6,929 nt of DNA from Nitrospira sp. (lineage in GTDB: Bacteria; UBA9089; CG2-30-40-21; SBAY01). The translations under genes and the position numbers were made by a program. Below are positions 1 through 5,566 of this stretch, one piece after another; within the stretch, counting starts at the first letter, position 1, and every line of letters begins with the position of its first letter. The stretch lies in contig SBAY01000342.1 of assembly GCA_005239945.1 (NCBI GenBank), forward strand, positions 1 to 6,929. Direction: 5' to 3'. The notes beneath the pieces are model-generated. The model ran no database searches and had not been told where the DNA came from. It saw only the letters and a list, made by a program, of their open reading frames with translations.

Positions 1-63
1 ACCACAAGGGTATGGATTTTAGTGACCCAAGAAATGGGTCACTAAAATCCATACCCTTGTGGT
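1..63. repeat. Perfect 28-bp inverted repeat (hairpin)
   Basis: Arms 1-28 and 36-63 are perfect reverse complements around a seven-base loop (29-35). The left arm starts at the window edge, so the element may extend further. No T-run follows on either visible side, so it does not look like a classical intrinsic terminator. It may be a repeat-element palindrome or a processing or transcription-end hairpin of a gene to the left. The structure is certain; its role is not. Confidence 0.9.
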
Positions 64-86
64 TAAAAAGTTTAGGAAAAGGGGAG

Positions 87-128
87 TTTGAGGGGAAAAA
101 CCCTTTTCAAAGGGTTTTTCCCCTCAAA
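87..128. repeat. Perfect 20-bp inverted repeat (hairpin)
   Basis: Arms 87-106 and 109-128 are perfect reverse complements separated by two bases; in practice the loop would open to four or more. The stem contains an A5 run in one arm and a T5 run in the other. It is the second perfect hairpin within 130 bases, unrelated in sequence to the first. It could end transcription arriving from the left before the coaX promoter, but there is no T-tract after the stem. Confidence 0.88.
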
Positions 129-189
129 ATATCCATTTCTTTAAATTATTACTAAAAGTTGAGGAATTTCTGCCCCCATCATTTTCTGA

Positions 190-219
190 TTGACAAATTC
201 GCCGTTTATCTGTTAAAAT
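190..219 (+). promoter_or_regulatory. Sigma70-type promoter for coaX
   Basis: A perfect -35 box TTGACA (190-195) is followed after 18 bases by TAAAAT (214-219), which matches the -10 consensus at five of six positions. A TG at 211-212 makes it an extended -10. Transcription would start near 225-227, just before the ribosome binding site at 227-231. This rules against translation from an upstream in-frame ATG at 159. Prediction is from sequence only. Confidence 0.75.
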
Positions 220-226
220 GTAGTTT

Positions 227-231
227 AGGAG
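227..231 (+). promoter_or_regulatory. Ribosome binding site fixing the coaX start
   Basis: AGGAG lies eight bases before the ATG at 240. It selects this ATG over the upstream in-frame ATG at 159, which lies upstream of the predicted promoter and would add 27 residues not expected in the family. Confidence 0.8.
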
Positions 232-239
232 ATAGATGT

Positions 240-1016
240 ATGCTTTTAACCATTGATATTGGTAATACTACTATTTTCTTTGGGGTATATGATGGAGATG
301 AGTTGAAATGCCATTTCAGGATAGCTACGGTTAAGGAAAAGACGGCTAATGAATACGGAGAGGACTTTTCTAATCTTTTCGGCGATAAATCGAAAATTTC
401 AGCCGCTATCATTTCCTGTGTTGTACCATCATTGGTGCCGGTATTTAATCGGATGGTAAAGGATTATTTTGGTGTTGAAGCTCGATTTGTTGAGGGGACA
501 AAGGTGCGATTTCCCATTTTTTATGATAACCCGAAGGAAGTAGGGGCAGACAGAATTGTCAATGCGGTGGCAGTGTATCACCTTTATGGAGGCCCTGCCA
601 TTGTGGTTGATTTTGGTACGGCAACTACCTTTGATGTTATCTCGGAAAAAGGAGAATACTTAGGTGGTGCCATTGCACCAGGAATTGGAATTTGTGTTGA
701 GGCACTATGGACAAAGACGGCTTTACTCCCAAAGGTAGAGGTAGTAAAACCCAAAACAGTAATTGGTAAAAATACGGTTGAAAGTATTCAGGCAGGTATT
801 TTCTATGGGTTTGTTGGACAAGTAGATGAAATAATCACCAAAATCAAGGAAGAACTCAATATAGAACCAAAGGTAGTCGCTACCGGTGGTTTAGCAGAAT
901 TGATTAGTTCAGAATCAAGATATATTCAATCTGTTGCTCCCTTCTTAACATTAAAAGGATTACAGATTATTTATAAGGTGAAAAATGAGCATAAAAGTAG
1001 TTCTAACGGCAGATAA
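240..1016 (+). CDS. coaX: Type III pantothenate kinase
   Basis: Predicted cytoplasmic enzyme that phosphorylates pantothenate with ATP, the first step of coenzyme A synthesis. Type III kinases belong to the ASKHA (acetate kinase/actin/Hsp70) fold and are insensitive to CoA feedback. The 258-residue product has the usual length. Visible motifs are the N-terminal phosphate-binding DIGNT (6-10), GADR (102-105) with the presumed catalytic Asp104, VDFGTATTFDV (123-133) with the cation-binding Asp124 region, and the LGGAIAPG loop (141-148). The start at 240 is chosen because the protein then begins just before DIGNT, has AGGAG eight bases upstream and follows the promoter at 190-219. The last 32 bases overlap the next gene in another frame, so the two are probably co-transcribed and translationally coupled. 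The C-terminal tail after residue 246 is hydrophilic and lies largely in that overlap. Confidence 0.95.
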   Translation: MLLTIDIGNTTIFFGVYDGDELKCHFRIATVKEKTANEYGEDFSNLFGDKSKISAAIISCVVPSLVPVFNRMVKDYFGVEARFVEGTKVRFPIFYDNPKEVGADRIVNAVAVYHLYGGPAIVVDFGTATTFDVISEKGEYLGGAIAPGIGICVEALWTKTALLPKVEVVKPKTVIGKNTVESIQAGIFYGFVGQVDEIITKIKEELNIEPKVVATGGLAELISSESRYIQSVAPFLTLKGLQIIYKVKNEHKSSSNGR

Positions 1017-2148
1017 TCATTTAAATAATTACTATGCCAAGATGTCTCCTGTTAGATTGGAGGCGCGACGAGCGATAATTCGCAAGGCATTTCAACAAAC
1101 AATCGAATTTAGTCTTGAGCGACAGGTAGATTTGTTTTTGCATGCTGGGGACTTGTTTGATATGCCGGAACCTCGAAATACTGAGTTGATATTTGTAGCT
1201 AAAGAGTTCCAGCGGCTATTAAAAGAGAATATCCAGATATTTTTAATTGGTGGAACCCACGATGTTCCCAAAACACGGACTTTTGCTAAAGAAGGTATCC
1301 CTCAACGCATCTTCCATGAGGTTGAGCAGGCACATCTTTTATACGAAACTACGCAAATTCAAACTATCAAAACGAAAATTAAAAACCTGGATGTGAGTGT
1401 CGGAGGACTTTCCTACAATCCAAAACTTATCAAAGAAGATGACCCATTAAGTAATCTTACATTTCCTACCATTGGCGATATAAATATCCTTTTGCTTCAT
1501 TATGGCATTGAAAATCATATGCCCAGGGATGTCAATGAACCTTTGTTAAGGTATGCGACCCTTTCCCAATTGTTAGGGGTAAATTATGTCTTTGTAGGAC
1601 ATCAACACAAAACTGAGGTGTTTGAAATAGGGAATAAGCAGGTGATTATCCCCGGGGCAACCGAACGAATGAGTTTTGGGGAGATGTCTCATTCTACAGG
1701 ATTTTATTATTTAGAACTAAATAAAGGAGGCATGGAAACATTAGAATACATCAAGATAGAGCCTCAGCCAATGAATGAATTTAAGATTTCATTGACAACC
1801 TTTCCTTCATCCGGGGACCCAACCCCTTATATTATCGAACGACTTTCGCAGGTATGTCATCCAGATAGTATTCTAAAATGTAGTCTTATTGGCACGATAA
1901 ATCGGGAGTTGTTTCATACACTCAGACCCTATGAAATATTACAGTTTGGGAGTAACCATAATTTTCATTTTGACCTGGATACAAAGGAATTAATTATAGA
2001 AGATGAGACTATAAAAACCGTTTCTATGGGAAGTATAAGCCCTAAAGATGAAATCAATCTGGTAGCCGAACTAATGAGTGAAGAGGCAAAAGAAGAGGAA
2101 AAGCGATTAATTCAGGAGGCGAAAAATCTCATCTTTTCGAGTCTTTAA
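985..2148 (+). CDS. SbcD/Mre11-like DNA repair metallophosphoesterase
   Basis: 387-residue protein of the calcineurin-like phosphoesterase superfamily, closest in layout to the SbcD/Mre11 exonuclease subunit, which trims DNA ends and hairpins with the SbcC/Rad50 ATPase. Metal-site motifs appear in order: ADNH (9-12; Asp10, His12), HAGDLFD (53-59; Asp56), GGTHD (89-93), LLLHYG (169-174; His172) and GHQH (205-208). The third motif is normally GNHD, whose Asn binds a metal; here it is Thr91, which is unusual. A C-terminal part after about residue 260 ends in a charged helix (362-383) that could be a partner-binding or coiled segment. The ATG at 985 has AAGGTG four bases upstream and lies inside coaX. 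No SbcC-like gene follows: the next gene is convergent. Nuclease class is well supported; activity and partner are inferred. Confidence 0.82.
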   Translation: MSIKVVLTADNHLNNYYAKMSPVRLEARRAIIRKAFQQTIEFSLERQVDLFLHAGDLFDMPEPRNTELIFVAKEFQRLLKENIQIFLIGGTHDVPKTRTFAKEGIPQRIFHEVEQAHLLYETTQIQTIKTKIKNLDVSVGGLSYNPKLIKEDDPLSNLTFPTIGDINILLLHYGIENHMPRDVNEPLLRYATLSQLLGVNYVFVGHQHKTEVFEIGNKQVIIPGATERMSFGEMSHSTGFYYLELNKGGMETLEYIKIEPQPMNEFKISLTTFPSSGDPTPYIIERLSQVCHPDSILKCSLIGTINRELFHTLRPYEILQFGSNHNFHFDLDTKELIIEDETIKTVSMGSISPKDEINLVAELMSEEAKEEEKRLIQEAKNLIFSSL

Positions 2149-2221
2149 ACCCTTTTTCTGCTTAAATAAATTACCTAAGCGTTCAGGTAGTGTAAGAAAA
2201 GGAGATGTGGAGATTGGGGAG

Positions 2222-2325
2222 ATAAGGGGATAAGTTCATTTCAAATTGTAAATTTCAAATTGTAAATTTAAAATTTAAAATTTACAATTTACAATTTACA
2301 ATTTGAAATGAACTTATCCCCTTAT
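2222..2325. repeat. AT-rich palindrome built of 7-bp tandem units
   Basis: Perfect inverted arms 2222-2254 and 2293-2325 (33 bp) flank a further AT-rich centre. From 2242 to 2304 the sequence divides into nine consecutive seven-base units, mostly variants of YAAATTT or ACAATTT, with no change of phase. The right arm runs through the stop codon and last codons of the apgM-like gene, so those codons are shared with the repeat. It lies between convergent genes and could act as a bidirectional transcription-end hairpin, although no T-tract follows the stem. Between 2149 and 2221 I see no gene; there is a G-rich, loosely repetitive stretch (2200-2230) and a weak TACCT/AGGTA hairpin (2172-2189). 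Confidence 0.9.
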
Positions 2326-3537
2326 AAAATAATCCATCAAGGTATATCCCTTCTCAAAATGGAGAAGGCTATTTTTAGGAGATGACTCATTATAGGAGGT
2401 TATATTATCCGGGGTAAGATTATAGCCAAAGAGGATGAACGGAACCTCATCTGCGGTATGTGTTTTTATTGAAATTGGGGTTGGGTGGTCAGTTAAGGCT
2501 AAAATTCTCACTTTACCTTCGAATTTTGGCAGTGACTTGACAATAGTGCCTACAGTCATCGAATCGAAATCCTCAATCGCCTTAATCTTTGCCTGTAAAT
2601 CACCATTATGTCCTGCTTCATCAGGTGCCTCTACATGAATAAAGACAAAATCATTATTCTTTAACGCCGCCAGGGCGTATTCAGCCTTACCCACAAAATT
2701 TGTATCAAGATAACCGGTTGCTCCCGGGACATTAATGATTTCTAATCCGGCGCATTTTCCTATGCCCTTAACTAAATCAACCGCAGAAATAACTGCTCCA
2801 GTAAGACCAAATCGTTGACCAAAGGTAGATATTTTTGGAGGTTTGCCCTGACCCCATAGCCAGATCATATTTGCCTGGTTTTTATTTCCCTTCTTCCTGT
2901 TTTGATTAACATGATGATTTTGTAAAAATTCCTGAGAAGCAAACATTAATTCCCGAATAATTTGTGCCCCTGAACCTGTAGGTAAATAAGGTTCATAAGG
3001 TTTTTCAGTGATGTCGTGAGGTGGAGTGCAAACCAGGGGGTAGGAGGTAGAAGGCAGGAGACAGGAGGTAGTTTTCAAGACATAATCTTTTATGACTACT
3101 AGATGGCGGTAACTAACCCCTGGGTAAAAATTGACCTCGTCACTACCGAGTGTTTTATCCAAAAACTTGATTAATTTTTTAGCCTCACTGCTTGAAATAT
3201 GCCCAGCACTGTAATCCGTTAGAATTTTTCCCTCTATGGTGACCAAATTACATCTAAAGGCAATCTCGTCTCCTTTTAGTTTAATGCCCATACTTACAGC
3301 TTCAAGGGGTGCCCGACCACTATAATATTTTTCAGGGTCATAGCCCAGGACAGATAGATTGGCGACATCACTACCTGGCGACATTCCCTTAGGAACAGTT
3401 CTAATCATGCCCACAACCCCATTTTTAGCTAAGTAATCTAAGTTTGGGGTATGCGCCACCTGAAGGGGTGTTTTTCCACCTAATTTCTCTATGGGATAAT
3501 CCGCCATGCCATCACCAACTAAGAGAATATATTTCAT
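2314..3537 (-). CDS. apgM: ApgM-family protein; likely alternative homoserine kinase
   Basis: 407-residue alkaline-phosphatase-superfamily protein of the archaeal-type cofactor-independent phosphoglycerate mutase family (2-/3-phosphoglycerate interconversion). Metal and active-site motifs are GDGMAD (8-13), GSDVAN (55-60) with nucleophile candidate Ser56, HVEAPDEAGH (301-310), TDHPTP (349-354) and His360. The stretch DYSAGHIS (108-115) replaces the DRRAGR-type sequence I recall from true archaeal mutases. It matches the bacterial clade described as 'proposed homoserine kinase' (TIGR02535-type), which makes O-phosphohomoserine for threonine synthesis. thrC lies upstream on the same strand, supporting that role. 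The start has AAGGA nine bases upstream. Residues 156-169 (around TSCLLPSTSYPL) look like an insertion encoded by 7-bp repeats. The last four codons lie in the 2222-2325 palindrome. Family is certain; mutase versus kinase is inferred. Confidence 0.88.
   Translation of the reverse strand: MKYILLVGDGMADYPIEKLGGKTPLQVAHTPNLDYLAKNGVVGMIRTVPKGMSPGSDVANLSVLGYDPEKYYSGRAPLEAVSMGIKLKGDEIAFRCNLVTIEGKILTDYSAGHISSSEAKKLIKFLDKTLGSDEVNFYPGVSYRHLVVIKDYVLKTTSCLLPSTSYPLVCTPPHDITEKPYEPYLPTGSGAQIIRELMFASQEFLQNHHVNQNRKKGNKNQANMIWLWGQGKPPKISTFGQRFGLTGAVISAVDLVKGIGKCAGLEIINVPGATGYLDTNFVGKAEYALAALKNNDFVFIHVEAPDEAGHNGDLQAKIKAIEDFDSMTVGTIVKSLPKFEGKVRILALTDHPTPISIKTHTADEVPFILFGYNLTPDNITSYNESSPKNSLLHFEKGYTLMDYFIRG
3034..3075. 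repeat. 7-bp tandem repeat inside the apgM-like gene
   Basis: Five consecutive seven-base units (3034-3068) fit YAGRRGR on the plus strand, such as TAGGAGG and CAGGAGA, and a degenerate sixth starts with TAG at 3069. Six units make 42 bases, or 14 codons, so the insert keeps the frame. It encodes about residues 155-168 of the protein on the minus strand, directly before the conserved TPPHDI segment. Confidence 0.75.
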
Positions 3538-3559
3538 AGTAATTGTTCCTTTCTAAAGT

Positions 3560-3599
3560 TAAGCATTCAGGTATCAGGCTTTAAGAGTCTGAATGCTTA
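3560..3599. repeat. Small palindrome with 7-bp phased core
   Basis: Arms 3560-3570 and 3589-3599 are perfect 11-bp reverse complements (TAAGCATTCAG and its mirror). Units CAGGTAT, CAGGCTT and TAAGAGT occupy 3568-3588 with a period of exactly seven. It lies in the 85-base gap between the DUF5615 gene and the apgM-like gene. On the minus strand the stem is followed by ACTTTAG, not a T-tract, so it is a poor terminator candidate. It may reduce readthrough or simply be a repeat remnant. Confidence 0.75.
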
Positions 3600-3622
3600 C
3601 GACCATCTTGCTTACTCAACAG

Positions 3623-3994
3623 CTAATTATCTTCAATGGGAAGAGATTTTACCCGAATCAGTCCCTCGGTCACACTAATGATAACACCCTGCTCAAGTAT
3701 ATTTTGATGCTGGGTGATGATTGTTTGTAGATAACGGTTTACTCGCTCAGGATGCATATTGCGTAATCGAAAAGTGATAACACTGGCCAACTTAGCTCCA
3801 CTAATTGCTACTAATTCGCCAAAATCAAGGTCATGTGTCAGAAGAATACGCCTTTCATCTCTGGCTTTGGCTAAAATGGTAATATCTGGCAACCTATCAA
3901 GTCCTTGATCGTGTAAATGGACAGCATCGTATCCCAGATATTGTAAAAAGGCTACTGTCTTTGGAGAGATGCCCATGTCTGCTAAAAATTTCAT
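3623..3994 (-). CDS. DUF5615 PIN-like protein (toxin candidate)
   Basis: 123-residue protein of the DUF5615/COG4634 PIN-like family, presumed Mg-dependent RNases and usually paired with DUF433 proteins as toxin and antitoxin. Signature elements are the N-terminal FLADMGISP (3-11) with acidic Asp6, Asp37, the THDLDFGEL block (53-61) with Asp55 and Asp57, and the C-terminal RVKSLPI (114-120). The acidic residues expected to bind metal are present, so it looks functional. The start codon overlaps the DUF433 stop in an ATGA (3991-3994), and GGAGGT lies nine bases upstream within that gene, so translation is coupled. Stop is TAG. There is an 85-base gap with a palindrome before the apgM-like gene. 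Toxicity has not been shown for this protein and many family members are uncharacterised. Confidence 0.87.
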   Translation of the reverse strand: MKFLADMGISPKTVAFLQYLGYDAVHLHDQGLDRLPDITILAKARDERRILLTHDLDFGELVAISGAKLASVITFRLRNMHPERVNRYLQTIITQHQNILEQGVIISVTEGLIRVKSLPIEDN

Positions 3995-4227
3995 GCAAAC
4001 GCTACCTCCAACGGATGAATACTTTCTTCAGCCAACCAGGCAGCATACTGAATCGCCTGGCGAATGTCATCTCTTTCCAAATACGGATATGCTTTGAGAA
4101 TTTCCTCAGTGCTCATGCCGTTAGCAATCAAGTTAACAATTAAAGAGACCGTAATACGCATTCCTCGAATGCATGCCCGTCCACCCATTACATTCAGGTC
4201 AAAGCTAATACGATCAAATTCTATCAT
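3991..4227 (-). CDS. DUF433 family protein (antitoxin candidate)
   Basis: 78-residue DUF433/COG2442 protein, a small DNA-binding type family that typically precedes a DUF5615 PIN-like gene and is thought to be its antitoxin and autoregulator. The family core is clear: MGGRACIRGMRITV (14-27), then GMSTEEILKAYPYL (37-50) and DDIRQAI (53-59), which form the helix-turn-helix-like region. A near-perfect AGGAGGTG (4233-4240) sits five bases before the ATG, inside the 26-base gap after thrC. No room for a dedicated promoter is left in that gap, so the pair is probably transcribed from the thrC unit or from a promoter within thrC. The gene overlaps the DUF5615 gene by four bases. Confidence 0.9.
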   Translation of the reverse strand: MIEFDRISFDLNVMGGRACIRGMRITVSLIVNLIANGMSTEEILKAYPYLERDDIRQAIQYAAWLAEESIHPLEVAFA

Positions 4228-4253
4228 GGGAACACCTCCTCTGCTACATTTTC

Positions 4254-5336
4254 TCAGTATCCAATGGCCGCTACCACTTTTTTCAATTTTGCCGGAACGA
4301 TTGTAGGTTGGGTAGCCACCTTGATAGCCCTATCAGGGTCTTTTAATCCATGTCCTGTCAGGATGCAGACAATAGTTGGTAATCGGTAATCGGTAATCGG
4401 TAATCGGGTAAAATATCCTTGTTTATTTAGCTTAATTACCCCGGCAACGGAGGCCGCAGAGGCCGGTTCAACAAATACCCCCTCCAGTGAGGCCAACATC
4501 TTGTATGCCTCGATAATTTCGTCATCCGTAACCTTATCGATCAACCCACCGGATTCATCTCTGGCTGCCTCGGCCTGTTTCCAGCTGGCAGGATTGCCGA
4601 TTTTAATGGCGGTAGCAATTGTTTGTGGGTTTTCGATTATTTTTCCTTCAACGATTGGCGCCGCCCCTGCCGCCTGAAAACCAATCATCCTTGGTAAGGT
4701 ATTTATCTTTCCTGCTTGTTTATACTCTTTGTATCCTTTCCAGTAGGCAGTGATATTTCCTGCGTTACCGACCGGAATGGCGTGGTAGTCAGGAGAACCA
4801 CCAAGCACATCGCATATTTCAAATGCCCCGGTTTTTTGCCCCTCGAGACGGTATGGGTTGAGGGAATTGACTAAGGTAATTGGGTATTTAGCCGTAATTT
4901 CACGCACTAAATTCAAGGCATCATCAAAGTTACCCTGCACGGCTAATACCTTTGCCCCATGCATCAATGTCTGAGCCAGTTTACCTAAGGCAATCGCCCC
5001 TTCCGGGATTAAGACCACGCAATCCATTTTTGCCTTTGCGGCATAGCAGGCGGCTGAGGCAGATGTATTGCCCGTTGAAGCACACATTACTGCCTTTGAG
5101 CCTTCTTCTAATGCCTTAGAAATAGCCATGGTCATGCCCCGGTCCTTGAAGGAACCCGTGGGATTCAAGCCCTCATATTTTAGCCAAATCTGTAAGTTTC
5201 CTCCGATTGCCTGACTCAAATTCTTAGCCTCAATCAACGGCGTGTTACCCTCTTTAAGGCTAACTATGGGCGTCTGAGCGCTCACCGGCAAAAATTCTTT
5301 ATATGCCTCGATTATTCCTTGCCAGCCATTATCCAT
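4254..5336 (-). CDS. thrC: Threonine synthase
   Basis: 360-residue cytoplasmic PLP enzyme converting O-phospho-L-homoserine to L-threonine and phosphate, the last threonine step. It is of the short, bacterial/archaeal type near 350 residues. Motifs are EGNTPL (29-34), NPTGSFKDRGM (58-68) with the PLP lysine Lys64, CASTGNTSAS (85-94), the PLP phosphate loop PVGNAGN (188-194), VFVEPASAAS (287-296) and TGHGLKDP (327-334). The start has AGAGGAGGTA five bases upstream and lies just before the usual N-terminus. Residues 311-320 (RLPITDYRLP) are encoded by four GATTACC copies on the coding strand and look like an insertion just before the conserved IVCILTGHG. The frame stays open and all catalytic residues remain, so it is likely active. 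The upstream region is the 5354-5548 palindrome. The downstream gene order suggests a threonine operon with the apgM-like gene. Confidence 0.95.
   Translation of the reverse strand: MDNGWQGIIEAYKEFLPVSAQTPIVSLKEGNTPLIEAKNLSQAIGGNLQIWLKYEGLNPTGSFKDRGMTMAISKALEEGSKAVMCASTGNTSASAACYAAKAKMDCVVLIPEGAIALGKLAQTLMHGAKVLAVQGNFDDALNLVREITAKYPITLVNSLNPYRLEGQKTGAFEICDVLGGSPDYHAIPVGNAGNITAYWKGYKEYKQAGKINTLPRMIGFQAAGAAPIVEGKIIENPQTIATAIKIGNPASWKQAEAARDESGGLIDKVTDDEIIEAYKMLASLEGVFVEPASAASVAGVIKLNKQGYFTRLPITDYRLPTIVCILTGHGLKDPDRAIKVATQPTIVPAKLKKVVAAIGY
4378..4405. repeat. Four perfect 7-bp tandem copies inside thrC
   Basis: GGTAATC is repeated four times without mismatch (4378-4405), followed by a partial GG. 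Three copies equal 21 bases, or seven codons, so the peptide also repeats every seven residues (RLP-ITDY-RLP). A change of one copy would shift the frame before the conserved C-terminal TGHGLKDP block. Confidence 0.95.
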
Positions 5337-5353
5337 TCTTTACCTCCTCTTTC

Positions 5354-5548
5354 TTCAATTCAGACATTAGACTTCAGACTTTAGACCTCAGACTTAAGTC
5401 GTAAACATTCAGCGTTCAGCCGTCAGCTTTCAGATGGAGAAAAAGATAATGTATAAACACCTGTCTCATCCAAAAACTGAAAGCTTAAGCTTCCGGCTAA
5501 CCGTTTACGACTCAGGTCTTTAGTCTATGGTCTAATGTCTGAATTGAA
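5354..5548. repeat. 195-base imperfect palindrome of 7-bp units
   Basis: The left arm (5354-5433) and right arm (5477-5548) are imperfect reverse complements with a 43-base centre. The outer 19 bases (5354-5372) match exactly at 5530-5548. The left arm reads as ten consecutive seven-base units from 5361 to 5430, eight of which fit YAGNNNT. The right arm shows GTCT at 5516, 5523, 5530 and 5537, again exactly seven apart. The element fills most of the gap between the serpin stop and the thrC start, so a thrC transcript starting above it would carry a long hairpin close to its ribosome binding site. In the centre, on the minus strand, a weak promoter-like pair occurs (TTGGAT at 5473-5468, 16 bases, CATTAT at 5451-5446). 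No coding sequence is seen. Confidence 0.88.
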
Positions 5549-5566
5549 GTCCTTTTCTGAATAATA

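Noticed and set aside
159..239. Longer coaX reading from the ATG at 159
   Set aside because: The extra 27 residues are not kinase-like, overlap the predicted promoter at 190-219, and the ATG at 240 has a good ribosome site and places DIGNT at the N-terminus as expected.
206..412. Minus-strand open frame of 68 codons
   Set aside because: It lies antisense inside coaX and its product resembles no family.
2435..2638. Plus-strand open frame of 67 codons
   Set aside because: It is antisense to the conserved C-terminal catalytic region of the apgM-like gene and has no ribosome site of note.
3560..3599. Intrinsic terminator after the DUF5615 gene
   Set aside because: The stem is real but has an 18-base loop and no T-tract on either strand, so I list it only as a palindrome.
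3961..4306. Two plus-strand open frames opposite the DUF433/DUF5615 genes
   Set aside because: Both are shadows of well-recognised minus-strand genes, with no family similarity.
5361..5433. Possible CRISPR array
   Set aside because: Units are seven bases, contiguous and divergent, with no repeat-spacer alternation and no cas genes nearby.
5337..5566. Threonine leader peptide or T-box before thrC
   Set aside because: No short open frame rich in Thr codons and no T-box-like specifier or antiterminator motif is visible; the gap is explained by the heptamer palindrome.
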